NCBI GenBank assembly: GCA_016648135.1
Contig: JADDOH010004244.1
Coordinates: 124,001-188,000, forward strand
DNA: 64,000 nucleotides
From: Agrypnia vestita
Taxonomy: Eukaryota > Arthropoda > Insecta > Trichoptera > Phryganeidae
Direction: 5' to 3'
Notes under the pieces: model-generated
Database searches by the model: none
What the model was told of the DNA's origin: nothing
The model's input: the letters and a program-made list of their open reading frames with translations, nothing else
Part shown: positions 22,855 through 33,784 of the stretch, one piece after another
Numbering within the stretch: position 1 is the stretch's first letter
Layout of the letters: the number at the start of each line of letters is the position of its first letter
Program-made: the position numbers and the translations under genes

Positions 22855-22980
22855 TCTTCTTCTTCTTCTTCATCAGCCTTCGTCTTTCCACTGCTGGATA
22901 CAGGCCTCTTCCTTATTTTTCTATTCTTTCCTGTTGTTGGCTAATTGTAGCCATCTCTTTACCCCCACAGCGACAATATC
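22855..22980 (-). pseudogene. LINE C-terminus with (GAA)n tail
   Basis: The minus strand reads DIVAVGVKRWLQLANNRKE, a stop, then KNKEEACIQQWKDEG and the normal stop at about 22873, followed by a GAA tail. The pattern W(L/M)xxAxxRxxWxxxEEAxxQQW is the usual end of jockey/RTE-type lepidopteran RT proteins. The internal stop falls where a tryptophan is expected. It is a short, dead 3' fragment. Confidence 0.6.
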
Positions 22981-23182
22981 AATTCCACAGATATTTTAAA
23001 TATCAAATATAAAGGATCGTCGAATGGTGAGGCGGATACTGGAATCTTATCACCTTCGCTGACCACATGCATTATTATACATTATACGTATTAGTTATTA
23101 TCACTGTTTACTTTTCTCCTTTATAACAAGTGACTTACTGTGTCGTTCTATAATTGTGAGAAACGTATAACTACTTCGTTTC

Positions 23183-23386
23183 TTACCGTGTATTTATGAC
23201 TTCCTGTTGGATGACTATATAAATAATTAAAATTAAATTAAACATCGCTTTCTCCTTCTTACCTTCATTTTTTTGGTACCAAATTGGGATAAACTCAACA
23301 GTAGCTTCTGTCATTTTGAAAGCCTTGATCAGAGTTTCGCGCTGTGTTGGTGACCAACCATCTGACCAAGATACCGTGTCTACCAA
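23183..23386 (-). CDS. Unrecognised exon-like minus-strand frame
   Basis: The frame reads VDTVSWSDGWSPTQRETL, then IKAFKMTEATVEFIPIWYQK and NEG. At the last codons a good donor appears (atgaag then gtaagaagg). No repeat match is seen in the window. The amino-acid make-up looks protein-like, unlike the AT-driven peptides nearby. There is no Met at the start, and no strong pyrimidine-tract acceptor just upstream. I do not recognise the family. It could be an internal exon of the gene suggested at 25509-25577 on the same strand, or a decayed retroposon. Confidence 0.25.
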   Translation of the reverse strand: MVDTVSWSDGWSPTQRETLIKAFKMTEATVEFIPIWYQKNEGKKEKAMFNLILIIYIVIQQEVINTR

Positions 23387-23808
23387 TCATTCCATGGTAT
23401 CCTTGCATCTTGTGATTAAATTATTGCACAATACACACGCGTTGTTTCAATATTAGTGTCATCTTAAGCCTTTTAAGAATATTGCTTTTTTTTAAGAATA
23501 TTAAAGATATTTAAGATAATATAAGAATATTTAAGAATATTGATGACGCGATATTTACAAGTATCAATAATTCAATCGTTGGCTGAATGAATGAAATTAA
23601 AACGCTCGGAGCCTCAAGTTCATCACCACCACCAACTATAATTAATTACTCTAATGAGTGTTACCAGAATTACTACCCTAAAGCAGTCATGCCCAAAGAG
23701 GGTTTACATAGTTACCACCGATCCTCGTTTTTGGTGTTACCGGATTATTTATTGAATTTCCTATTTTAAAATAAAATAATTGGGTATTATCAGAGTGAAT
23801 TTATATTT

Positions 23809-24583
23809 GAAGACCCCATGGCAAGAAGTTGTTTACTAACATTTAAGTCATTTTCAGATAATTAGTCATTTGCATTTCGCCTTTGAAAAATATGTTTTAT
23901 TGCTAATTCACAATTAATTTTTATTGATTTATGTCACTAAAATATCAAAAAAGTATTTACAAAGTAAAAAAAAAAATGCATTTATTCACAAAAAAATATA
24001 TATACTAATTTTCCCTAAAAAAATGTAGTTAACAACCATTTTTTCGCCTCTGGAACTCATTTTTAATAAAATAACACCTTTTTAAAATTGGTAAAACACG
24101 AACATCAAACAACCCTTCAAATGCTATCCGTTTTTACCATCCATTATCCAAAATTACAAAATACCTGGCATATTAATTAATAATACAAAATATGGTATGT
24201 ACCATTTAAAATTATTGAAAAATAATGTATAAGTACATATTAAAATAGTCTTCAAATAAAAACAAATATATGACAGTACTGCCTGAGTAAAATTTATACT
24301 AACCATAAATATTCCAATCAAATTAAAAGGCGTGTTAATTTCAGAATGACGGCATGAACATGTTATTATTTAAGATAACATGTTCTTCCCATCAGTAACT
24401 GATTTGATTTTAACGAAAAAGTGTAGTTAACATGTTCATCCCTATGATTTGAACATGTTCCATTATTTATAATTTCTGAACTTATTTCCAATGGAAAGAG
24501 CGTACAATATTTAGTTTAGACGGCTTATTAACTCATTTTTGACAAAAATGTTAGTTAACAACTTCTTACCATGGGGTCTTCAT
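23809..24583. mobile_element. 0.78-kb inverted-repeat element (GAAGACCCCATGG ends)
   Basis: The left end gaagaccccatggcaagaag then ttgtttactaacattt (23809-23844) is mirrored at the right by aaatgttagttaac then aacttcttaccatggggtct (about 24548-24583). About 32 of 36 positions match. The interior is AT-rich and repeats aacatgtt several times near 24358-24445. No ORF. The target duplication is unclear because both flanks are AT-rich. It is a non-autonomous DNA transposon of unknown superfamily. Confidence 0.6.
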
Positions 24584-24749
24584 TTATGTTGACTTATGTA
24601 ATTATTACATTTATATTTTTGGTAAAGTTATCAGATCTTTCTTGAATCAATTATTGCCTTCCAAACGGTTTAACGAAGTTTTTTCTTCAAAGCTCATTTT
24701 TTGTAGGAGTACTAGGGTCTTATTTATATTTTTTAAAAGACACATTAAT

Positions 24750-24866
24750 TATTATTTATATTTCAATTTCATTCTCAATGTCTTCGTCAGAGCCATGGTT
24801 TTCAACAAATTCTCTAATTTCAACAGTTTCTTCGTCTTCCAAGTTCATTAGGTCCAGAAGCCAAAT
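24750..24866 (-). other. Acidic minus-strand peptide frame, unknown
   Basis: The minus strand gives WLLDLMNLEDEETVEIREF followed by VENHGSDEDIENEIEI and a stop, with an in-frame stop close upstream. The Asp/Glu-rich composition differs from the Lys/Asn/Ile peptides typical of AT-rich junk. I cannot name a family. It may be a scrap of a transposase with an acidic region, or chance. Confidence 0.2.
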
Positions 24867-25029
24867 AACTATTTAAGATATTAAAATTTTCGTTACCAAA
24901 TTTAATACTGAACGTAAATGTTTGGCTAAATTTTGATCAAATGGAACCACCAACCAGTTTTGTGTGGTGAAGCAGATATTGTGCCCAAACTGAAAATCTC
25001 AGGGTACCCACATAATACAGTGTGTCAGC

Positions 25030-25180
25030 ATCCAGAATAGACTAGAGAAGACCTCGAAGAAGATGGAGCGATAAAATTGAGAACATTTGGAGTACCTATT
25101 CGTCTGAACTTCCGGTGACGACAAACGTGAGTGACGAAAACTACTGCAAAGCCACGCAGTGATGATGAAGAATAAGAGAT
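25030..25180 (+). pseudogene. LINE C-terminal remnant
   Basis: The frame reads RRPRRRWSDKIENIWSTYSS, then ELPVTTNVSDENYCKATQ and a stop, followed by a GATGATGAAG tail. The RPRRRWSDxI motif and tail are those of endonuclease-RT C-termini. It is short and eroded. Confidence 0.45.
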
Positions 25181-25508
25181 GTTATCCACTCCATATGTAG
25201 CACACATAAAAAAACGTGCTTATAATTATCTCTGTATCTCTTTATATGTTTAGATAATTTCGCCGATATCTTTTTTAAGATTAACTGTTATGTTTATGGG
25301 ACATGTTAGCTTATCCGTTAACTACAAGCTAATATGTAATGGTAGTTAGATTAGTACGTATCTACGGCGAATACGTGCATGTTGGAGCATATCTATAAGG
25401 ACAAAAACAACGTTGTGTCAAATACCCGGGCGATATCCTTTCACGCTAGGTTGCAGCACACGCGGTCGATGCAAAACCGAACGTCGTCCTTCGTCGAAGC
25501 GTCCTTAC

Positions 25509-25577
25509 CTTGTATAAGTACTGGTCGAACATTCTGCAGACGTCTACATCGGTTCCTAGATTGTAGGTCGCCTCCAT
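25509..25577 (-). CDS. Candidate first coding exon of a host gene
   Basis: On the minus strand an ATG at 25577-25575 opens a 23-codon frame: MEATYNLGTDVDVC, then RMFDQYLYK. It runs exactly to ACAAG, followed by a strong splice donor GTAAGG (25508-25501), leaving phase 0. Upstream on this strand lie about 2 kb of CpG-rich sequence with an inverted CCAAT box near 26160-26175, as expected of a promoter and 5' UTR. The composition is balanced and not AT-driven. I do not recognise the protein from this short N-terminus. Later exons would lie below 25500; the only exon-like minus-strand frame found there is 23183-23386. It might also be chance within a CpG island. Confidence 0.4.
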
Positions 25578-27460
25578 ACTCCCTCTAGCGGCCGGGGAGG
25601 GAAAGGGCGCCCGATGGGGCTGCGAAGTCGCGCACCGGGGGCAGAGCACCTTTAATAATATCCAAACCGAACGCGAACGAGCAGAGTACTGCAGTAAAAC
25701 ACAACCAACCCCGAAATGTCAACTGCGAATTAACTCCCGCTTCAAGGTCGGAAAAGGTCAGAAAATGTTATGCACATTTCAAAAAAGTTTTTGTCTGCAC
25801 AATGGCAAGTCGCGCACTTGTTTAGTGACAATTATTCACGAGGCTTTACAATATCACCTTGGGACCGTTTAAAAATAGCTCGGTCGAGTTTTACACAATT
25901 TCCTCGATGCGGAAGTCACGCCTGAGTATTTAAATTTGGAAACACTTTATTTTTCTGCGCACACACGCACGGGGCTGCCAAATTGACGATGATCGATGTC
26001 CTTTGATATGCTGAACACGCCCCGCACTTCACAAAGCACTGATTAATACTTTCAATTAAACATTTTCTCAAAAAAAAAAAAAAGTTAGTTTTTCTGCCGT
26101 CGAAAGTGTCCGTCGCCGGTGGCAGTGCGGCGAATGTCACTTTTTTGCTTCTCGGCCGAACGCTGATTGGCTGTTAGAAACGAAAGGTGAATGCAACAAT
26201 GGTGTTTTGTATCGATGTATTATTCACACACTTGTCGCTATCACAATGCACTCGTGGCTGAAATGCAGCGGAACTTCGTAAGACTCTAGCGTCAATCCAG
26301 AACAATCGATTCTCAGACTCTTCACGAACCAGTTTACCATCTTTATTGTAATTATTCACATTAGAGATGAAATCTTTTCAACAGCTGATAATATATTTTC
26401 TAATGTGTTTCCGTGTGAAACAGACTGTGACAGACGCGCCAGAACGGAAAGGTCGCAAGCGCTCGGGCGCGGCGGCAAAGCGAGCCTTGGGGACTCGCGG
26501 CTTGAGAGCTCGTTTGGCTTGTTCGAGAAAAGCCGTTAAGTATTATTATGAAAATTTATTGCGACATTTATTTCTCTTATCAAGTTTTAATCGAGCTGTT
26601 ATTTCGGTGAAGGGTATATTAATTTAGGCTACAATCAACGTAATATTATTTAATTCGAATTAGATACATGCATCCGCATTCTTATTTAAAATTATATTAA
26701 ATTTACGACGAAATATTTATTTAAATTAGCAATAAATCTTTATTAACTGCGATGCAAATTAGATTGTTGATCTTAACTGCTAACAAATTTGAGTGCATTC
26801 TACTAATTATAACAATAATTTATTGATATAAATAAATGCTTGTTGAAGCGATTTTTTTATGATTATAATTAACTAATTTTTAGTGTAAAAGCAGCGTCTA
26901 AATTTCGTAATATTTTTATTAGCAGATAAAACAGTCCTTTTCTGTATTTTTATTACTCAAGTTATCATTATTTAATGTATTAATATCGATTTAAATCGAC
27001 GTCTCAAACACTCGCCATCACTTTTCTGAAAATGTCAAATATCATCTGTCATAAATTCGAATTTGGATCACTCGCCGCGAGTCTTCAGGTCGTGTGCAGA
27101 GCGCCGCATCTGCGCCGCGTTTTGTCTGTGGATAACTCGGCCGGCCAACGAGACGAACCGCGGTCGGATTCAATTTCGAATTCGGAACTCGCCGGTTCGC
27201 GCCGGTCGGGTCTGTTGCGACTGTTTGGTTATGCCTTCGGAGGTCGCGTCCTGCGTGCCGAGTGTCGAGGTGCTGCCCGTCGCGCGGCCCGCGGCGGAAT
27301 GGCGGCGGCGGCCCCCCGCGCGCCCCGCGCCCTGTTATCAGGAAAAGCGCGCCAACTCGCGAAAACGGCGCGGAAAATGGAAAATGTGACGCAATTCGAA
27401 AATGGAGCGAATTTGAAACGGGAGGGGCGGAGAGCTCCGCGAAACGATCGCTCGTAAAGA
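25578..27460. promoter_or_regulatory. CpG-rich region, probable promoter/5' region
   Basis: GC content rises sharply in blocks at 25578-25720, 26090-26180, 26420-26530 and especially 27060-27440 (for example gcggcccgcggcgg). Almost no repeats are visible here, unlike the rest of the window. Open frames in the 27060-27440 block, including one from an ATGGCGGCGG at about 27299, are of the arginine/alanine-rich kind that GC-rich DNA gives by chance. I therefore call no protein. The region could serve the minus-strand exon at 25509-25577 or a divergent transcript. Confidence 0.4.
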
Positions 27461-27514
27461 TATCGATGATAATTTATTGATATCTATTGATGAATGATTA
27501 TTTATTGATACCTT

Positions 27515-27935
27515 GACGAAACCAATTTCGGTGACCGTGCTTTCGCGGTGGCTGGACCAAAGTTATGGAAAAAACTACCTAATAAACTGAGGCAAACAGA
27601 CAGCTTACCACAGTTCAAAAAACAACTTAAGACGCTTTTATTTAGACTATCCTATAAAAACCTGACCACAACACTAGTGTTTTCCACTCCTATTGTGCAC
27701 TCCGCGAAAACACCTAATTCTTTCAGGCACTCCCAACTATTATAGTATTCAATTTTAATTCCATTTCTTGCATGCCACCTAGTGAATAAGTAATAGTAAA
27801 TAAGTTTTTTTCTTTTTTAGCGGTAAGTTGTTTTGTAAGATAATAATTTTTCTGTGTAAAGCTCCCTTGAGGTGAGTATTCGCGAAAACTGCGCTATATA
27901 AGTTATCCAAATATTATTATTATTATTGTGAAACA
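27515..27935 (+). pseudogene. CR1/L2-group LINE, C-terminus and 3' end
   Basis: The frame reads ETNFGDRAFAVAGPKLWKKL then PNKLRQTDSLPQFKKQLKTL and LFRLSYKNL. This is the conserved end of CR1/L2/Daphne-type reverse transcriptases (RAFxVAxPxLWNxLP...FKxxLKTxLF). The 3' UTR ends with attcgcgaaaactgcgctat, ataagttatccaaa and a (TTA)n tail. The same 3' end appears at 39268-39338, and a relative is at 51500-51900. It is a truncated copy. Confidence 0.75.
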
Positions 27936-28880
27936 GACATCCGAACACGAATTGGAATCCGCGTTGATCTGTCTGGCGAAGTATACAAAATCACTCTTAT
28001 TTATTATTATAATTTTGATTAGCATTACTGAACATATCATTATTAGCATCGTCTGCGGCATGTGCCAATATAATGATAGTGCCAATCTGGATGCCGAAAG
28101 TGTAGGGCCGATACGGGTGCTTTTGCTTACACTGTACCCATCATCTAAAGCACAATATAGAATAGAAACTTGAACACTGAGAAAAATGATTTTAGGGTTT
28201 TAATTAATTACGTTTTTAAATATTATTTCAGTTTTTGTTACGCAAATTTATTTCTTATTAATATGAAACGTTGATTGTAGATTAGAATCATTTTTTTCAA
28301 TCGCAGATATAATCCAAAACTTATTACTTTAATTGAATGAATTGAATCAAAATATATTTTTTTATTTTTTTGGATTTGGTGCCTTTGCTTTTATGCCCCA
28401 CAAATGCTGACTGAAATCAATTTATTTTATTTATATATCTCAAATATACAGAGTATAAATTTATATCAAGTCTATTTTTCGTTTACTTAACAATCATTCT
28501 TTGCCGCTTTTATATAACATTGTACATCTGGATATATATTTAAAAAGTACCTACTCACATTATTTTAAAAGTTTTAATAATCAGTTTGTTTCACGCACAT
28601 TTAATACTTTGTTCATTAAAATATTAAAATAAACTCAATATTTCTGCTCTAATGATATTGACACTTGACAGATGTCATGACATTCTTTTTACAAACTTAA
28701 TGCGTACATAAAAAGTACGTTTTGCCTACCTTGTCACAGGATATTATGGCGCGTGTGGTATGTTTATGTATGTATTTCTTATACTTGAGTAAATGAATAA
28801 AAAAATTAGTGTAGTTGAAGGACTAAACTATAAAAAATGTCTTTTGTCCGGTCGCGTAACAATATAAAATGAACACATAC

Positions 28881-28983
28881 TTATAGCTGACTGTCGCATG
28901 GTAACACAAACAAAAAGTAACCCATAAAAACCTTATAGCTGACTGTCGCATGCTAAACAAAACAAAAAAGTAACCCATAAAAA
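28881..28983. repeat. Tandem duplication, about 51 bp x 2
   Basis: The unit cttatagctgactgtcgcat ... aaaaagtaacccataaaaa occurs twice (about 28881-28932 and 28933-28983). The right copy leads straight into the family D element, whose left end shares taacccataaaaa. Confidence 0.7.
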
Positions 28984-29375
28984 ACAAGTTTTTATTATAC
29001 TCCCTTTCTCGTTTACTAGTTGAAACATTTTTTTTCGCTTAACCTACGCATTGGGCTTCGGTTGGGCGACGCTACGAAAGGGAGTAATAAATTCCAAAAA
29101 TCCAAAATTATACTATAATCAGGTTGAAATATTTTCACACAACTTAATAAGTTGTATGAAAAAAATTCAAAATTTGAAAAATCCAATAATTTATTAATTT
29201 TTTTTAACGAAAATTTGATAGACCTTCTTGATCGTCGCCACGAGTCTGCTTACGAAGTTTTAGCTCGATTGGATCACGGGAAAGGGGTTTAAAATGGATC
29301 CAAAGTTTTTTCGTGAGACAAGAAGACAAGAAGACAAGCAGACCCCACGAGTTAATATAAAGGGAGTAAAAAGGT
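28975..29375 (+). repeat. Repeat family D, near-complete copy
   Basis: It runs from taacccataaaaaacaag and tattatactccctttctcg, through a GC-rich segment (cattgggcttcggttgggcg), to ggatccaaagttttttcgtg and the end aaagggagtaaaaagg. It aligns along its length with 49905-50312. Inside, acaagaagacaagaagacaa is a short tandem expansion that differs between copies. No ORF. Confidence 0.7.
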
Positions 29376-29754
29376 TAACTTTTTGATGTGAAAACGAGAA
29401 ATATAATTATTTAAATTATCTACTATTATTATTATTTTAATCACATGAACGTATGCGATTATTCTAATATTTTTTTATGAAATAATCCGTCTTATTTTCT
29501 TATTGTTATATTAGTAAGACGACAAATTGAAAGGGCGTACGCGTAATCTTCTATGCGAAATGTCAAGACATCCGTCAAACCTCAAGAATGACGAAGCGAC
29601 AATGTTGTATAATAGCGTACATGATTGTTACGTTATATTGCTTAAGAATAAGACGGAATATTTGAAATCGAAGAATCCGGAACACGTATTTTAAAATGTA
29701 AACTCACGTTCCAGTTCCAGATTCAAATTTGACCTCAAGCATTTTCCCGCGCAA

Positions 29755-30180
29755 CTGATATTATAAAGCCTGCGCACACCGAGCGTAAACCCGTCCGTCC
29801 CGCGCCGGTTCAATCTCGCCTCTACTTTATTTTATTTCCTTCCAGAGGCGACCCACGTCGGCGAAAGCAACCTCCCACCGAGTCGGAAGGTGCGTCTCCA
29901 CACGTCCCGCTGTGAATCTCGACAAGTCGATGACACGTCACGTTTACTCGGGTTGATCAAATAACCCGTTCGGGCGGCGTATTCGGTGACGTTTGTATGA
30001 ACCTTTATTCCCGCGTGTTATTACTATTTGAGTGGGGGGGGGGGGTGGGGGAGACGGTCGCTCATTGGCGCTCTGAGCAATGGCAGCTTCATATGCTCCG
30101 TCTCGGCGGTTATTAGCGCGGCCATGAAGCGGGATGCCGAGTAAAAGTGTTGCCACTCATTGCGCAATCATCGAGAGGTA
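29755..30180. other. CpG-rich segment with a G run
   Basis: A locally GC-rich, repeat-poor stretch. tttattttatttccttccag at 29825-29844 looks like a splice acceptor on the plus strand, but no recognisable exon follows. At about 30030-30050 a G-rich run (gtgggggggggggtggggg) could form a quadruplex. No protein is called. Confidence 0.3.
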
Positions 30181-30199
30181 ACCTAATCCTTTTGTTTCG

Positions 30200-31500
30200 T
30201 TCGCTCTGTCTTGCTTGTTGCTCAGCTGGTATTCGGAGACAGCAATACTTCAGACGACATTGTATGCAGCGCTTATTGATTCACTCCATTTCTTATTTGG
30301 TTTGAATTTAGAATTATTATTGTCGTTCTCTCTCTCGTCTCTCTTGCATTCACATGAAAATTAGTAACCAACTTTACGAATGCGGTCGTCATTACGATTC
30401 AATGTAAATGATTAATATTAGCGTAACATATTCGAATATTTGATCCAAATAACAGCATAATGACAATACTGTTATAATTCTAATTTAATATAGAATATTC
30501 TAGCACGACATATTAAAATTAACAATATCTTAAAGTATATGATTGCCATTCAAATACTTAAAAGTAGACAAGAGGAAGTATCTACCAAGGTAGAAACCGA
30601 ATTCGGAATCAATACTGAGATGATTTAAAGATTAACTTGTTGAGGGCTAAAAAAACATTTTCTTTTTACGAAAAAACCATGAAAACATGCGTATATTAAA
30701 AAAAACACACACACATTCATATTATTTTATCGTAATTGTCGTAATGCAATGATTTTTTTTATCATTTAAGTAAAAAAATTTTTTTTTTCAACTCCGATAC
30801 TGTTGCCAGCGCAACATTATACGATAAATAATTATTTATTTTTATTTGTTTATTAGAGACAACACTACTATTATTATTTGATGCCTACCTAATAATCTTC
30901 TTCTGTGTGGTATATTTTGTTGCACGGCACGGCACACGACGGGACATCGCACTCATAACGCATAAATATGATACACTTTCACACACACACACATATTTCA
31001 AATAAACGAAACAAAATTGCGTGTATTTTTGTTAATAAATCACTGTTAGTATTCAATTGTATCATAAACCAACAAAAACTGACAAATATCGCAAAACATA
31101 TCGTATATATTTGTGTATACGTGTACAAATAAATCTAAAATCTAAAAAATAAATTGCATTTCTCGCGCACTTTGTGCGTGACCTTGAATGACGGAATATT
31201 TGAATTTCGATTGCGCAACACCCGCTCGAGGCGACATCTACAACTATTCTATACGATTTTGACGGCAGAAAAACTTCTGTTTTGATTGTTGATTTAAAAT
31301 ATAATCCGTGATGTTTTCGAGTTGAAAATGGAACGACAGGTCACCACGGGATTTCTCTACCGGGAAAAAATCACGTTTTTCAAATTCGATACGCGGCCGT
31401 CGAGAAATAATTAATTTTGTGCCTGTCGCACATATCCGACGCGGCACTCTGGCCCCTGTCATTGTCTGTCGCACAGGTGCGACGCGGCCCGCGCTCATTA
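30200..31500. other. Low-repeat AT-rich region, no gene called
   Basis: A 99-codon minus-strand frame (31244-31543) overlaps a mildly GC-rich patch but looks like chance. Nothing else is recognised beyond simple repeats. Confidence 0.3.
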
Positions 31501-31539
31501 AGGTACGCTTTAAAAGTCTTATTTTGTGCTGAAAATTAC

Positions 31540-31602
31540 GCATTTAGGGCTTACCTTAGCCTTTAAATCATCTAAGTATTATCTCTGAATTCGGGCCTAG
31601 AT
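31540..31602 (-). repeat. Short dispersed repeat, copy 2
   Basis: Reverse complement of the repeat at 342-390, with cctttaaatcatctaagtat followed by gaattcgggcct. Confidence 0.45.
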
Positions 31603-31630
31603 ATTTAGGTATGTCCGCTTAATTTTAATA

Positions 31631-32363
31631 CTGTAAAACCCCGATAAATCGAAATTCGCCATAATTCGAAATTGTAAAACCCACGAGTCCCGTTGTAGAT
31701 TAACTCCGATAATTCGAAAACCCCGGTAATTCATAATTCGAAATAATTTTTAGCTCCTTGCGCCAGTAATCAATACATTTTAATTGACATTATTCGATTT
31801 TTTTTTAAATTTGACGAAATTGAAAAAAATATTTCGAATTTTTCGCAAGTGAGCGACAGACAACAAACATGTCAATATCGGATATTTTAGTAATAGAATT
31901 ATTGCGGTCTTTGTAATAGCATAATAAATATTGCGTTTTCGAAATTATTTCTAGAAAGCTGGATAAAACAGACGTTTGACGCAAAATTAATGGTTTTTTT
32001 CACGAGTTTTACGATTTTTTGCGATCTTCGCAATCGCATGGCGATTTTTAATTTTTCAAAATAAATTTTATCCCTTTACGCCATAAATCAATACAATGTT
32101 AACAAAATTGGATTTTATTTTAATTTAACTAATTTGAAAAAAATATTTCGATTTTTTCGCAAGTGAGAACATACTTTAGTAATTGAAATGTCGCGTTTCG
32201 TAATAGCATAATAAATATTGCGTTTTCGAAATGATTTCTTGAAAATACAGAATTTTTTCACTAAATTAATGAATTTTACAATTTTTAGCGAGTTTCGCAA
32301 TCGTATCGCGATTTCAAATTTTTTTGAACCTTGAATTTCGATTTAACGGGGTTTAATGAACTG
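31631..32363. mobile_element. Pogo-like non-autonomous element with internal duplication
   Basis: The left end ctgtaaaaccccgataaatc gaaattc and the right end gaatttcgatttaacggggt tta...ctg are inverted copies, flanked by TA (31629-31630 and 32364-32365). A TIR with an AAACCCCG(A/T)TAAATCGAAATT core is typical of pogo/Tigger-type elements (family knowledge). The interior is two diverged copies of one segment of about 290-320 bp: aaaaaatatttcga..tttttcgcaagtgag at both 31820 and 32140, and gtaatagcataataaatatt at 31913 and 32200. No transposase. Confidence 0.6.
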
Positions 32364-32399
32364 TAGTTGAAATAATCGAAATATTCATTGTAACTTCAC

Positions 32400-33780
32400 A
32401 TATTCATTTCAACTTCACCATAACTAATATGTAATTTATAACTTGTAATTTAAATCGTGGACCACGTCTTGCACTAACTTACAACCTGGTTACGCTGGAT
32501 TAAACGTTATTATTATTATTTTTAATTTTCTCAAAAAAATTACAATTTCCCTAATATAATAATTAATTATAAATGATTACATTAAAAATACAACGTAGTG
32601 CTTAATAAGAAAAATATAATGGTTTACTACAAACATTCTTTGATTTCGTTTTGAGAATTAACAATTTGAATATAATAATTTCAGGATGTCATTTTTTGAC
32701 GTATGTCTAAGACTAGAGTTGCAATCTGTTCCGATTCTTATTTTTTCTAAAAAAATTATACATTTAAATTCCCGATTATGGTACTGGGAAACCGGGATAG
32801 AAAATTGCCAGCAACGCAATCCGGTTCTGAAAAAATATAAATATACCTACGTGTAAGAGACAACATGTCTTTGTAAAATTTTATATCGCTACGTCAAATT
32901 CAATATAATACGTCGCTTTCTTTTGTAAATGTATTAACTTCCTCCGAAAAAAAACACTTTCGTCGTAAAACTTAAATGTTAATTTTGTTTCTGCTATCCT
33001 GTAAAATTGTCATTTTTTATTTATGACAATTTTCTGTATGATACATATACGTCGATAATTATTTAGAAACATTAACACGTAAATAAATCGTAATAATATA
33101 AAAGAAAAGAAAAATGCATTCAATAGAAGTTTATCCGATGAAATCTGTTTGATCTTACGTAGCTACTAGCGCCATCTAAATGTTGAAGTGGAACTCTTTT
33201 CCAGGTAAGCATTGCAAATGGCGCCGGTTGAAATCTTCGACTTCGTCCATAATTTTGTAAGACTTATAAAAATACGCAGTTATTAACAATGCAGCCGATG
33301 CCTCGGTGACAAGTTTTCATCAGTTTCATGTTTGTCTCCAACTTTCTAAAACACTCCTCGACTGGTGCTTTGTTGGGAGGTCTTCAGAGGCCATTGCCCC
33401 CTGCGATCTGACAATTGCCTGTAAATTAAATGTTTACAAAGAACTTGTTCGAGGCGCAAACACCATTAACATTTCACTTTGTTCATTCGTCAAACAATTC
33501 TTTGTCGTTTTAAATTCCAGGTGTCGATGTTTAGGCTTAATGAAGTGATCAGCGAATTGTACGTATGAGCTACAATTTAATTTAATTTTCCAGATTGGTA
33601 GGTATACCTAATTATGGATGGACAAGATTTCACGATTATAATGCATTAATTTTATCTTCAATCTACAAAAGATCTGCAAAGGAAGTTATTTGATACCATC
33701 ATATTTTTGGTGTAGACTCTAAGTAAATAGATATACTAATACAATAATAATAAAAATATAGTTATAAATATAAATATGTA
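32400..33780. other. AT-rich DNA, no gene called
   Basis: No repeat or protein is recognised in this stretch. The small frame at 33306-33548 is not supported by motif or codon evidence. Confidence 0.3.
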
Positions 33781-33784
33781 TAGT

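Noticed and set aside
27032..27480. 141-codon Arg/Ala-rich frame in the CpG island
   Set aside because: Three overlapping frames are open here because of GC composition, and there are no motifs. Kept only as a CpG-rich region.
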